A stretch of 64,000 nt of DNA from Plasmodiophora brassicae (taxonomy: Eukaryota; Endomyxa: Phytomyxea; Phytomyxea; Plasmodiophorida), in assembly GCA_036867785.1 (NCBI GenBank), contig CP145427.1:658822-722821 (forward strand), written 5' to 3'. Under the pieces are notes generated by a model. That model did not search any database. It worked only from the letters and a program-made list of their open reading frames with translations, and was not told where the DNA came from. Positions 46,050 through 57,987 of this stretch are shown here, one piece after another (positions within the stretch are counted from its first letter, which is position 1; every line of letters begins with the position of its first letter). A program made the translations under genes and the position numbers.

Positions 46050-46729
46050 CTAGCGAGGGTTGAGGCGGTTGTAGTCCAGGCCGCCCATGAAGTCGCGCGC
46101 GTCCGGCGCCTGCCCTGTGAATTCCGCGTTGGAGAAGTCGAACCCGGGGTTCTACCACAATGATCGCCGTTAGCATCGCTATGCGAAACAGCGCTGCCAA
46201 TCCGGGACGAACCTCGGCCTGGAAGCGTTCAAGGAGCAGGTTCTGGCGTTCGGCGGCGACTTCGGCGACATTGAGCGCGCCCTTACCCTTCAGGACGGAC
46301 GACCATGTTTCTGCGGCGGTCGCCTTCTTGAAGTCGATGCAGATCTCGCCGCTGTCCAGCGTCCACATGCTGTCCTTCACGACGACGCGGCCGAACAGGT
46401 CCTCCTGCGCAGGCATGCGTCACGACTGGCCCGCATGCAGCAAGCGAACGCACAGGGAACACACATCGATGAACGGCGGGTTGCCTTTCAGTCCGACACG
46501 CAGATGGTCGGATGTGATAGCAATGTCGAGATCCTTGGCGCGCACACCTGCGACCAGAAACCGGGGTTGGGCGACGCGCCATACACAGCGACCATGACGC
46601 GCACCTGCCTTCCGGTGGCCGCATGAACATTTCGACACCGTCGAGCGTCTGCATCCATTCATAGACGACAGTGCCGTCGACGACGAATTGTTTTCGTTTG
46701 CCGCGCGTGACACTACTGGCGATGGCCAT
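46050..46729 (-). CDS. NUDCD2: NudC domain-containing protein 2 (CS/p23 fold)
   Basis: Four minus-strand exons in phase: 46729-46609, 46547-46465, 46404-46213 and 46151-46050; 165 residues, close to the 157 of human NUDCD2. The match is collinear: YEWMQTLDGVEMFMRPPE, GVRAKDLDIAI, DHLRVGLKG, LFGRVVVKDSMWTLDSGEIC, ETWSSVLKG, LLLERFQAENPGFDFSNAEF and the C-terminal DFMGGLDYNRL. NUDCD2 is a co-chaperone that works with Hsp90 and LIS1/dynein-pathway clients in the cytoplasm. The first intron (46608-46548) begins GCAGGT instead of GT, a GC-AG intron; only this join keeps both phase and family match. Confidence 0.9.
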
Positions 46730-46915
46730 CGTTCGAGGCGTCGGGGCCGGCGACGCGCAGTGACGGAGTCCGTGGCCTGGCAACCCGCGCGCGCCCCTCG
46801 TCCCGTCTTCCCGCCGCCTCCTCCGCTGTGACCCGGCGCGCGCGCCCATGCAGCTTAGCACGTAACGCGCACAGCCGTTCGTGTCGATGCGTTGCCGCCA
46901 TGTGTGACCACGGGG

Positions 46916-48627
46916 ATGATGGTGTACAGGGCGCGCGACCTGCATTGCATTGAGCAGATTGGCCGCGGCACCTACGGCACCGTCTGGAAGGCGTTCAATG
47001 CCAGTCGACGTCTGGTCGCCGTCAAACGGCTGACCATGGAGAAGGAGACTGAAGGGGTGCGTCCTGTCGTTCCCATTATCCTACTGCCTGTGCATTCGTT
47101 TGCTAACCGACCGTCTGCCATGCTTAGTTCCCGGTGACGGCGTTACGCGAGGTGAAGATCCTGCAGGCGGTCCGGCACCCGAACATTATCTGGCTGGAGT
47201 CGTGCGATGCGTCCGTCGATGCACACCTGTATCGCACAGGGTCTTCCATTGACATGGTCTTTCCGTACCATGATCACGACCTGGCCGGCCTCATCGAGAA
47301 CGACATCGTGGAGATATCCCCCGCCATCGCCAAGTACTACCTGCAGGAGATCCTCAAGGGTCTCGACTACCTGCACTCCAACCATGTCATGCATCGGGAC
47401 ATGAAGTGTAAGATTGAACCCGCTGCGTTCATTCGTCACCGCGGCTCTAACAGCAACTGGTGCACAGCGTCGAACATCCTCATCAACAACGACGGGCGCG
47501 TTCGTATTGCGGATTTCGGCCTGGCGCGCTTCACCGACATGCGATGCCCGGACTACACGAACCGTGTGGTGACAATGTGGTACCGCCCACCTGAACTCTT
47601 CATGGGCGTCGAGCAGTACGACTGCAGTGTGGACATGTGGTCTGTCGGGTGCATCATGGCCGAGCTGGTCACCGGCGCGCACCCGTTCCAGGGCACGACC
47701 GACCTGGAGACGCTCGACCGCATCTTCCGCCTCTGCGGGACGCCAACGCGCGACACCTGGCCCGGGTTCGAACGCACACCCTGGTACGAGCACATGCGGC
47801 CGCGCAAGCCCCGCGCCCGACAGTTCGACACGGCGTTCGCCGACCTGCCCGAGGACGCTCGCGACCTGCTGGATGGGCTCCTGTGCCTGGATCCGGCTCG
47901 GCGCCTGACCGCTCGCCAGGCACTGCAACACGCGTTCTTCCGCACCGAGCCGCTGCCGATCACGGGCGACCAGCACCCGCAGTTCCCACAATCGCACGAG
48001 CTCAAGTGCCGCGCCCTGCGAGCACATCGACGTGCCGAGGAGAAGCAGCAACAGGCCATTGCTGCGGCCACCGCATCGAAGCCGCCGACGAACCCGAGAG
48101 CGTCGCCGCGTCCCGCTAAACGGCAACGGTCGCCGTCACCGAAGCCGACTCGATCGCGTCGATCACCGTCCCCATCAGCATCTCCTCGAAAATCCCGGAA
48201 GCGGCATCGGTCCTCGTCGAGGCGTCGATCCGAATCCGGCGCCCGGGACAGGTCCACGGCTCGGCGTGGATCCGGGTCCCGAGACAGATCCACGACACGT
48301 CGCTCCACGGCACGTCGCCGATCCCGATCCCGAGACAGATCCGCGACACGTCGCCGGTCCCGATCCCGAGACAGATCCACGACACGTCGCCGATCCCGAT
48401 CACGAGACAGATCCACCACACGTCGACGATCCCGCTCCCGACGCCGATCGCAATCGACCGAACGGTCCCGGGTTCGTCGGTCGCGATCCCGATCTCGTCG
48501 CCGATCGGCGTCGTCGGGGCGGTCCAGTCGGCGGCACTACGGCGCCAGCCGGGGCCATGACCGGCACGATTCCCGTTCCCATGGGCATGGCAGATCACAG
48601 AATAATACACATGCAACCCGTCACTGA
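46916..48627 (+). CDS. CDK9/CDK12-like kinase with C-terminal RS domain
   Basis: Three exons, 46916-47056, 47128-47407 and 47468-48627, give 526 residues. The kinase shows GRGTYGTVWKA (17-27), catalytic Lys 37, the cyclin-binding helix FPVTALREVKIL (the PITALRE/PITAIRE position of CDK9/CDK12), DHDLAGLIE, HRDMKSSNILI, DFGLA, the T-loop Thr in TNRVVTMWYRPPE and CGTPTRDTWPGF. This marks a transcriptional CDK that phosphorylates RNA polymerase II. The tail after about residue 370 is a long Arg/Ser domain made of near-repeats around RDRSTTRRRSRSRDRS. CDK12/13 carry their RS region before the kinase, so the C-terminal position is notable. The second intron is exactly 60 bases with no stop, so retention would insert 20 residues before the NIL motif. 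Confidence 0.88.
48264..48440 (+). repeat. Near-tandem RS-coding repeat in the CDK tail
   Basis: A unit of about 33-36 bases around gatcccgagacagatcc and acgacacgtcg recurs four to five times and encodes Arg/Ser dipeptides. It grew within the coding frame. Confidence 0.7.
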
Positions 48628-49033
48628 GAAGTCGCGCATTCCTCGGCGTGATCAGCGTGCAGCAGCGCCAATGTCGACATCGGAGAAGAGCAGGGCCCGT
48701 CCACCACAAATCGGCACACGCAGACCGAGCCGTCCCTGGACGACGGGTGCCGACTGGACGGAACTGCGTGGGCGGGCGACGTAACGTGTGTGCACTTAAG
48801 CCAGGGGCCGCGCACCGGTGAGGCAGTGGCGACGGACCGATGCGCCAAAAATAGGCCCGGGGCGGCAGTGGGCGGATGCTCGCCTGGAAGTCCGTGACAG
48901 TGGGACGGGGAACCCGAGTGGCGTTACACAAGCGCGCCCATCGCCCGAGAGCGCCGACCGGCCACTACACGTAACCCGCACACGCGTCACCGTCCTGGAC
49001 AGTCATCCGTCCGTTACCAGGCGCAGCTCGCCC
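48628..49033. other. Intergenic, no gene seen
   Basis: About 400 bases upstream of the RRM gene. No frame with family likeness. Confidence 0.4.
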
Positions 49034-49889
49034 ATGGACAACCAAGGGCTCTCGTCGGCAACTGACAGCGACATGGGCGCTGCGGATACCGGTCAGCGCG
49101 CTGCTGCACCCGCTGCACCTACTCCTTCTGTACCGGCACCTGCGGCTGCTGACGATGACGGTACTGTGTTTGTCGGCGGCATTAACTGGAAGGTGTGTGT
49201 ATGCGTGCGCCCCAGGTCGTGCGGTACGACCGTGTGCTCAATGCGACCGCGTGCAGGCGACCGAGGCCGAACTGCTGGACTTCTTCGAGTCTGCCATCGG
49301 CCACGCACTGCACTGCCGCATCATCACAGATCGGGAGACGTCCCGCTCGAAAGGGTACGTGCCTACTGTTTCGGGCGTGACTGGACATTGCTCTGAACGC
49401 GTCCCAAGGTACGGGTTCGTTACATTTGCATCGGCCGACCTGGCGCGCCAGGCAAAGATGTGCGGTCCGCTGGTGTTCATGGGCAAGACGCTTAATATCC
49501 ACGATGCGTACAGGAGGTACACAGCCGTGCCAGCTCCTGTGGCCATGCAAGAGCAGACCGAACAGGTTGCACCTGTCGTACCCGTTCCTGGTGATCCGTT
49601 CTACTACGAGCAGGTCCAGCAGCAGGCAGGAATGCCGTCGCCGTTCCCCTACGTGTTTGTCATGCCGGACGGCACATGGTATCCATCGTATGCGCCAGCA
49701 GCCTACCAGCCGACCGGCGGCTACATTGTGCAACAGCCATACGCGTCAATGCCAGTGTATCAGCACAGCCCTGTGGCTGTTGCGCAAGCGGGGTCGGCGC
49801 CCGCTCGACAACCCATCGGTCAGCACAATCACAGTCAGGACGGGCACCGCGTTCCCGTCAATAACGGCAAAGTCAACGGCAGCGTGTAA
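49034..49889 (+). CDS. Single-RRM RNA-binding protein (DAZ/DAZAP-like)
   Basis: Three exons in phase, 49034-49192, 49257-49354 and 49409-49889, give 245 residues. One RRM: RNP2 VFVGGINWK at the first exon's end, then TEAELLDFFE, and RNP1 SRSKGYGFVTF formed across the second intron. After the RRM comes a Pro/Gln/Tyr-rich tail (PFYYEQVQQQAGMP, YVFVMPDGTWYPSY), as in DAZ, BOULE or hnRNP A/DAZAP1-type proteins. It probably binds mRNA and affects translation or stability; the tail may mediate assembly. Confidence 0.82.
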
Positions 49890-49975
49890 GCGTCCTCGCT
49901 GTGTATCGTTCGAGTTCGCTAACGACACCATCATCGCGCCACGCTGCCTCCACCACCACATATGCCATAATATTA

Positions 49976-50357
49976 TGACCGAACCACTACACATGGACGT
50001 TGATCCTGTGCGGAACTCTAATCTGATGACACTTGACGAGGTTCAGTGCCGGCATGTCTTCGACGTTGACGTTACGTACTGCCCAGCCACTGTGACGTCG
50101 CCAATGACATGAACTTCTCGAACACCTCCCGGCCCATGTTCCACGACCCTTGCGATATCGTTATCGTGAATATGTACGATCGATTCTGGGAGATCCACAG
50201 CATCACTGGCGAGTACGTCGAGTCAGGACGCGGCGGCTTCTACCGTAGCGAAGGTCGGTTGGCAGCTGTACGATGCGTCAGGGACGCGACTGTGGTCCAG
50301 CTTCTCGGTTTTGGCGCAGTCGTGCACATGGGTGCCGCGCCAAGCTTGCCTGCATAG
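49976..50357 (+). CDS. Possible small gene(s), unrecognised
   Basis: Two short frames follow the RRM gene: 49976-50113 (MTEPLHMDVDPVRNSN..., 45 residues) and 50109-50357 (MNFSNTSRPMFHDPCDIVIV..., 82 residues), overlapping by a few bases in different phases. Codon use looks protein-like, so they could be exons of one gene with a junction I cannot place. No family recognised. Confidence 0.3.
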
Positions 50358-50969
50358 CTGGCAGTTGGTCGCTCGGTCTTGAGTGGCACCCTTGGACACG
50401 ATGTAGGGCATATGAATGTATACCTGCCCGTAATGCCGTTGTCAAGGCCTTCGGTCATCATCTGCGCATGTAGCACTCAGTAATCTTCGCCTGAACAGAC
50501 GCGCCCAACGTCCACCATTATACTGCAATGTCGCCAGCCTGACACGAACGATTTGCCGCTGTTGGTGCCGAGGAAGCGACGTCATCGCGGAAGGTGTAGG
50601 TGACCAGCATAGCGCGCTTGTGGCTGCACAAGAAGAGGCGAGCACCCGTCAGGACAGCCACATGCGCGCAGGATGGACGTCACTACATCAACGCCAGCAT
50701 CCGAGACCGAGGCGCCTGCGTGAAAAGCGCGAAACCCAAATAAACTAAACTACACTAAACTAACAACGCCAGCAACGGACGTCTCCAACGGCGTCGACAG
50801 TGCGGATGACGCGTTCTTGACGGATGCCACCGTACCCCCAGGCTGTCCTAGTGGTGCTCGATCGGCGCAGCTGCTTTTAACGCGTGGGTTTAAGCCTGTG
50901 CTGAAGTACAGTCTCTCAGAGACTGCCTAGTGCGCTGTAACTGGTGGCGGTGCGGTAGGCACTGCGGTA
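50358..50969. other. Intergenic, no gene seen
   Basis: Upstream region of the TmcB-like gene. It includes an AT-rich patch of repeated ctaaacta words at about 50738-50765. Confidence 0.4.
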
Positions 50970-53900
50970 ATGCAAGCCCAAGAACTGACCGGCACACACG
51001 CTTTCATGGGTCTCCGTTCAGTATCGTCGGCCGAGTCGTCGACGGCGCAGTCGTTCGTATCGGGGGCGGCAGTCGCCGATGACCTGGATTTCAGTCTAGG
51101 CCAGGATGGGACACAGAATACGTCTCTGGCGGAAAGGCTGGTGATATGGTTCAATTCGTGTCAAGCCGGATTTATCGCCCTGCTGTACATCATGTCCAAG
51201 TCGTCATCGCATTCCGCTGCCTACGACGTCGTCGTTGAAATCATCGAAGCGTTTCAAATGGTAAGCCATTGAAACGAACATTAACGCTTCGTTCTCAACG
51301 ACTCGATGCAGATGGCGTTAATGGTACCGCCCGCAGACGCGTTTAACTTTGGACTGGAACGGCCGATCCAGTCATGGTTCGACTTTGCGCTGTATTTCAC
51401 TGTGCTCCCGCGGGTGGTCCTCGGCGATAAAGCCGTCGAAATCGGCAACTACCTGTCCGCAGGACTGCTGATGATACTGTTGGCAACCGGAACATATCTT
51501 GGATATGCGTGCGTCGCTGGCAGCAATCGGTATATGTGGATCGCTGTCGTGTTCCGCAGCCTTGCCGGCGCGATGGTCACCTTCATGTATGTGCCTACCT
51601 TCGGGATCCTCACGTGGTACGTTACATTCGAAGATTTGCCGATCTGGGCGAACACCTTCATCACCGTCTTAATGCTTGCTCTGGCGCCCGTCATCGCCGT
51701 CGTCGGCGCCGTCATCGCACTAACCATGTTTGAATCGGAACCGACAAGTACGGCAGCGTCGGCTCGACCTCATTCGCGTATCTTCCAACTGCGATTTGCA
51801 ATGAAGACAATTCTGACAGTGATCGGCCAATACCTATGGTGGACCCCGATCGCCCAAACCGATGCCTGCCGTATCTGCTGGGCTCTGCTAACCCTTGCGT
51901 CTGCGTTCACACTCGCCTATCTCCAGGTGATGTATCAGCCGTTCTACAACATGAAATCGAACATGTTGCATGCGGTATTTCAGTCAGTGGTCTTCTGGGC
52001 GGTTTTATGCAGTACGTTTCTTCGGGTCATCCTTCCAAGGACCGTCAGCGTTATGACATTATTCTTCGGAGGGCCCCTATTCGTTGTACCCCTGGTAATC
52101 CTGGCCGTTAAGACCCGCCGGTCCTACCTCGATCGTCTCGACGTTGCCAAATGCTCGAATGTCTACGAAGTTGAGCTCTGCTGTCGCCCTGCAGATTGGC
52201 GCAATGCGACAGACAGTGAACTCGATGCGATCGCGGGCAAATATCAGCAAGCCCATGAGAGGTTCCCGAAATCAGTCGCACTGTATGTCCCAATAGCTGT
52301 TCTGTTTGTGAGCCCCGATGACCTGTGTTTACGAGTAGGCACATCTTCGAGTCGATATTTCTGCTGAGTGTGAGAAACGCTACGCTGCAGGCCCGAAAGG
52401 TGCTTCTTCGTGCTGACAAACTTGAGCTGTCAGTGGACGAGAAGTTCTATCTGTTCCGTCAGGTGCGCAAACTGAAAGAGTGCATGGAGTCGTGGACAAC
52501 GGGAAAAGATCGTACCGCGCTTGAGTTCGTCAACTTGGAGCGGGGCCTGCTGGAGGCACGTCGACTGGACATGAAGTGCTGCCAGACGATGGTGCAGTTC
52601 TGGATCGAGATTGACAAGAAGTCAGACATGAACAGGGTTCTGCGATTGACGCAGGCCATTGGGTTCCTGACCAACCGCGCATCGGCTGCATATCGGACGC
52701 TCGTGCGTCGATCGCCGAACTCCCCCAAAGCGCTGCACATGTACGCCGGGTTCTTACATACCGTTATCAACAATACCGACCTCGCCGACCGCATGTCGAT
52801 CAAAGCGGAACGGGCGGTCAACCTGCGTCGTCAGGAAGGTGGTACACAGAACGACTACATGGACGAGCAGGTGGCGACTGTAACCATTTCCATCACCGAC
52901 GACACCAGCAATAACTTTTCTCTGGGCTCTATCATCGCTGTCAACGACCCCGCTGTGACGTTGCTCGGCGATGGGGTTGTCGGTCGTGACTTGCATCAGT
53001 TTCTCCTGCCGCCGTGGTCAACCGTCTTTCCGACGGTTGCAACCAGGTACTTGGACTCTGGCGAGACCGATCTGATGATGCGCCCGATAAACGCGTTCTG
53101 TAAGAATGCCAAAGGCGAGCTTTTCCAAGGGACCATCTTTCTACGTCCTTTCTCTCACGATGGCATCACATTCGTCACGTTTGCGTCCATCGTGCCGACC
53201 TCATCGCCATTGGCGAGTATCGTGATTGCCGACAGCAGTACTGGGTTGGTGTTTGGAATGTCAGCCGCTGCACTGAGCCTTTTCCAAGTCGGCGTCGACG
53301 ATTTGGCATCTAATTCTCTCAAGGTTACCGACCTAATCCAGGACTACGATGACAACCGGGAGGAGTTCCTTCGCGACCCAGGCGTGGCCCGCGAGGCAGC
53401 AATGTCGCATCGCGTATCGCTCGACGACCCCGGACGGATCAATGTGGCCGTCACTTTGTTCCAGGTGCACACCGAAACCGTCGATGCCATCACCGTCAGC
53501 CCGTTCGACGAACCGAGGCACTCAGTGGCGTTTTCATCGTCGAAGGTCTCTATTGCGCTGCCGCCAGTCGACAGCGTCAGCGAAGTGTCAGATTCGGAAC
53601 GTGACCTAACGTCTTTGGCCGTTATTGCGCCGGAACAGACAAGTGGAAATCGTTCACGACGGCGCTTCTTTGGCCAAAGTAGTCGCAAGGTTCAGTTTAC
53701 CGCGCTCCAGGATACTCCGGACGGGACGAATACGGCTTGTGTCGATCTCGTGGCCGAGTCGAAGATGGACGTTGCGGGTAAAGCAAATACGGGATCCGGC
53801 CGTGCTCGCGTGCGGAACAGCAACGTCGGCCCTCCTTCGGCGTCATCTGTGTCGGAGGCAAATTCGAGCGTCAACCAAGCACGGGCGTTACGCCATGCTC

Positions 53901-56247
53901 TACTGCGAAATAATTCTGAATTGGACCCCAGCCTACGATCTTTCCGGAACATCTACCTCCGCGTTATTGCCCTTGTTGCCGTGGCATCGACCGCATGGTT
54001 CGTCGCTGAACACCAGTCCGTAACCACCTACAACAGCTTTATGCAGACGGCCATTGCCTCATCCAATCGGCGAGCCTACCTAACATCAGCTGCGTTCGCT
54101 GCTTTCAACCTCATGCTTATGAATAACGGGCTCATTCCGAATGATACCGATGTCCAGGCATTGCTACGGGAACGCATGTCAGGAGCCGCGGCCACCCTGC
54201 ACAGCAATGATCTTGCGCTCTACAAAGGTAACTATGAACGAATCCAATACTCACACATGCTGACGGCATGCGACAGCACGAGGTTTATTCGGTGGAGATG
54301 TGGTCCCTCTCTATGAGACCCCAGCGGTCAAAGTACGATTGCTGCTGCAGGACTCAGACAATTCCCACGGGACGTCGACTATGGTATCGCAGATGGGGCT
54401 GTTTGACGCTGTAACGATGTATACGTCAGCAGCGGACCAACTGACTCGCAGCGACCTATCTAAGTTCAGGTCGACCGATCCACTTGTCTTTACGCTAATA
54501 GCAAACGCGCTGGGGTCGACACCATCATCATTGCCCGGAGCGATAACTGCAAGCAGAGACGCCGTATTTGCCAAATTGACGAGCTTATTATCCTCAACAG
54601 GTAGATGTAAAGTACTTAAATGATGCTGCCTGTCCGCTGACCACGCTTTCATCGGCAGTTTCCATGACGGTCATTGTCAGCGTTATATGCCTGGTATTGA
54701 TCACGATCTCTGTTCTGGCTCTGTACCCAAAAGTCAAGACTATCGAAGAATCAAAACACGAAACGATGCAGACCCTGATGAACCTCCCGGAGGAGGCGAC
54801 TGCCGCAATCCGCGACAGTATTCTGGACCGTCTCGAGACGACTCACGGGATCGCGGCTCGCAGCGTCCTGATGGCCACCAACGCAACCAGATCAGGACAC
54901 AATCGTTCCAAGACCAAGCGGCGCCGACCACAGAACGATAGCGGTGATTTGACCTTGAAACCGGCAGACGAAGATGACGACCAACGGAATGACAACGACC
55001 AACGTTGTGAGGATTCGCCTACGGCCGATGCCAGATCACAACCTCGAGATGCCGGAACAGGCGGCGACCTCCAAATTGGGACTACGCCTGCTTCGAATAT
55101 GACAGCTGACCAAGGCACCATGAATGTGAAGCATGCGGACTCGATATCGATTGCAGACCAACGTCTTGGGAAGCAGACGTTTCAAACAAGACTTGGGAAG
55201 ATGTTGATGGCGTTAGACCATTTTCTGGATTTTCTGCAGGACAGAGGGACGCATGTGACGTTGCGCGCTGCAACTATTATTCTGGTCGCTATGGTATACT
55301 TTATTGCTGCCAATTTGCAAGTGACAAGCATGCATGATTCCATGCGTAACCTTCCGGCCTGGATGAGCCTGAGCTCCTCGAACCATCGACTGACAGCCGA
55401 TATTGCCTTGTATCTGCAAATGTATGCTGCTGGCGCCAAGGTCAAAGGCGTTGACGACGACGTCCCCGCGAACCTGATCACGCAGCCACTGATCATGAAC
55501 TCAATTTTGCAGTTGGAGACATCGGCATCACAACTGCTGTACAGTAATGAGAACAGGGGAACAGTTGGGATGGTCAATGTGTATGGTGGTACACAGCCAG
55601 ATTCTGTCAGCGATGAACTCGACCTTCTCCTCACCAACGGATGCATCCATTTCCAGGAAGGTGCCAGTCCTACACAGGTCACATGCGAACAATTCCGGAA
55701 CGGTGTCATGGCCAGTGGTTTGTATCACGCTACAGTGGAATATGCACGGCAATCGAAAGGGCTGGCAAATGTCCTATCGAACACGGCACCGGCGGCTAAC
55801 GCTGACATTCAAGTGGAGGGAGCGACTGGTACCGGAATATGGCTACTTGGCAACGAAACAGCTGTGATGTCGAATCTGGCCACAGCTGACTTGGTTAACT
55901 TACTGGAATTCGAAAACTCATTCATGGACCCTGTTGGCCGTCGAAGCCTTAAACTGTTTGGCAACGTCGTTGGCGCCATCCTGCCCGACTATGTCTTGAC
56001 GCAGATTCTATTGCTAGTTGGGTTCATTGCTGCGGTGGTCGCGCAATACCTGTTCGTCGTATATCCGCTGATTGGAGTCCTCGACAGCGAATGCAAACAG
56101 GCCCGCATGTTGCTGCTCTTGGTGCCCGAAGAAAGCCTTGCGGGAATAGCATCCAGCCACCTGTTCACGAACATCGTCAACACCGACGAACAATGCCAAG
56201 CTAATTCCGCTGAAAAGAACGATAAGGCTCCCGTGACAAATAACTGA
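50970..56247 (+). CDS. TmcB/TmcC-like giant membrane protein
   Basis: Five exons in phase, 50970-51260, 51312-52282, 52336-54227, 54277-54600 and 54659-56247, give 1,688 residues. The N-terminal third has a series of membrane segments (LLMILLATGTYLGYACVAG, FITVLMLALAPVIAVVGAV, LCSTFLRVILP, GGPLFVVPLVILAV), followed by the block RHIFESIFLLSVRNATLQARK, FRQVRKLKECME and YAGFLHTVINN, which is characteristic of TmcB/TmcC-type proteins of amoebozoa, chytrids and other protists. A PAS-like middle (SSPLASIVIADSSTGLVFGM) and further membrane segments with large loops follow. The family is thought to act in sensing or development, but its biochemistry is not settled. One continuous gene fits all five junctions. 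Confidence 0.85.
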
Positions 56248-57124
56248 ATCGCATTCACAACTTGTGCTGGAAAGAAGAAAGTGTCTCAAACGGCCAGAGG
56301 ATGCACTCCCTTTCGAATTCATTTCTTTTGCAATAAATTGGACAATTGCCTGGCGAAGTGGATCGACGCCGTCGACATCAAACACCTGATGATGTCGTCT
56401 AAAATGCATCATTTGACCTTCGACTGTTTGCAGGCGCCGTTCATTACAACATTTCGGGAATGATGCATTTTAGGCGACAACGTCAAGTTGTTTCTCCGAT
56501 TGCCCTGCTGGGCGATTCCTGAACGCGGAACAGAATCCATGGTATTTTGGCGGATGGTAGCCTGAACCGCCGACGTCGGGCGCACAAGTTTGTTCGGCCC
56601 CTGCCTCTTCGATAGGGGATGGACCCGGTTGAGCGGTACATTCGAACATCCGTTTCGACAATGGCAAAATCGGAGGAGCCCGGCCCCCCTTTCTGCTCGC
56701 GTGCATGCAGACGTATGCACGATCAGTGGAAACCCGTGGTAAATAGCAGGCCCGCATGTAAGCCGCAGCCGCCTTTGACGACGATCCTGTGGCGGATACG
56801 TATCCGCCGCAGGACATTCGGCGTCGTACATGTCGCCGCCCGACATCGGCGCGCGCGCCCTTCTTCATCAGCTGCTGCTTGCGAAATTCTTGATGTCCGC
56901 GATGGCGCCGCCGATACCCGGCGTTCCGTTGCTTCACGCATGAATGCGATATGACCAGAGCCCTGCAGTGTTGCGACCGGAACATGTACGTGCGCGTTCT
57001 GGTTTGGCAGGAATATGCCAGCACTAACCGTGAACTGCCCCCTTGAGCGGCTATATACCACTTACCCCAACCCGGCTGCTCTGCTTCGTCTGCCTTCATG
57101 TCGCGTGATCGTGTCGTCTCAACA
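56248..57124. other. No confident gene; weak minus-strand frame
   Basis: A 209-residue minus frame (56470-57099) is mostly basic and Cys/Gly-rich without family likeness. It may contain a downstream exon of the small gene at 57125-57352, since the text ADEAEQPGWG follows a good GTAAGT donor / AG acceptor pair near 57110-57065. Confidence 0.3.
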
Positions 57125-57352
57125 TTATGACCGACTTACCCCAACGTACCAGGCTGCACCGCTCCGCGTCGCACCGCCTCGTCGTCCTTCGCCTGCACCT
57201 CGTGCGGCGTCCTTCTCCGTCGTGTCCTCGGCATCATTCGCGCCACACATGAGAAAGTTCCCGGTTTTGCGTATGGCATCGGTCACTGCCTTGTCGCATA
57301 GCTCGAGCGCTTTCGTCATGGCCCCGTCCCGACATTCGAATCCTATCTTCAT
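57065..57352 (-). CDS. Small unrecognised protein
   Basis: From the ATG at 57352 the frame reads MKIGFECRDGAMTKALELCD and KAVTDAIRKTGNFLMCGAND, which looks like a real helical domain, then turns into a Gly/Arg/Glu-rich tail. A GTAAGT donor after YVG could join it to ADEAEQPGWG downstream. I cannot name the family; length would be about 85 residues or slightly more. Confidence 0.4.
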
Positions 57353-57389
57353 GCCGGTTTCGTCCTGACACTACTCATCGTCCCGGCTG

Positions 57390-57809
57390 CTACGTAGCAG
57401 AAGAGAACTGACAGGCCGCATACGGCCTGTCAGTTCTCTTCTGCTTGGCTGTTTCATTTGAATTCTGCTCCCTCACCTCTGTTTCCTTTCCCTGTCGCAC
57501 TCCATCTATCTGTCTGCCAGTCTGATTCTCTGTCATGCGCGTCAGACACGGTTGTCGAGGGAGATCGATCGAGCTGTCTGATTGTAAGGCGATGACGGCG
57601 CTAACGATGCAGAAGCAGAAGTTGAGGCAGACGTGGATGCCCACGATGGATAGGCGCCTCGGTCTCGGGTCCGAGGGGACCGATCCGATGCTGGTTGCGT
57701 ACCCACCCAACAGGATCACGGCGACGGCAAGCACAGCCACAACGGCACCTCTTCGAGCACGTTGCAGCTTGTACACGGCCAGTGAGGCGGTAGCAGCAAA
57801 TAGTGGCAA
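57390..57809 (-). CDS. Possible membrane-protein exon
   Basis: The minus frame reads VYACGYSVNDLPLFAATASL, KLQRARRGAVVAVLAVAVILLGGYA and SIVGIHVCLNFCFCIVSAVIAL, giving two clear membrane segments, then a polar tail that runs into the hairpin. The frame is open upstream to about 57926 without an ATG, so this would be a terminal exon or a fragment of a multi-span protein. It overlaps the leader of the fucosyltransferase gene on the other strand. Confidence 0.35.
   Translation of the reverse strand: MPLFAATASLAVYKLQRARRGAVVAVLAVAVILLGGYATSIGSVPSDPRPRRLSIVGIHVCLNFCFCIVSAVIALQSDSSIDLPRQPCLTRMTENQTGRQIDGVRQGKETEVREQNSNETAKQKRTDRPYAACQFSSAT
57396..57445. terminator. Perfect 23-base-pair hairpin
   Basis: The arms 57396-57418 and 57423-57445 are exact reverse complements separated by four bases (cata). 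The stem starts agcagaagagaactgacagg. It lies at the 3' end of the minus-strand membrane-protein frame (57390-57809) and downstream of the small gene at 57352. It could act as an RNA hairpin in a 3' end or be a relic of a foldback element. Confidence 0.85.
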
Positions 57810-57987
57810 GTCGTTAACCGAATATCCGCACGCGTAGACCGTACCTCGATAAACGGAATCAGTATCTTTCTCGGTGCGGTGGGAGGCGACTCGATTCGCT
57901 CGGCGCGTTGACCTCTTCGCGTCGCTTGACTACCTGGCGTCTGCGGTTCCGGCCGGCAAGATATTGCCGCGTGCGACAGCGCACAGG

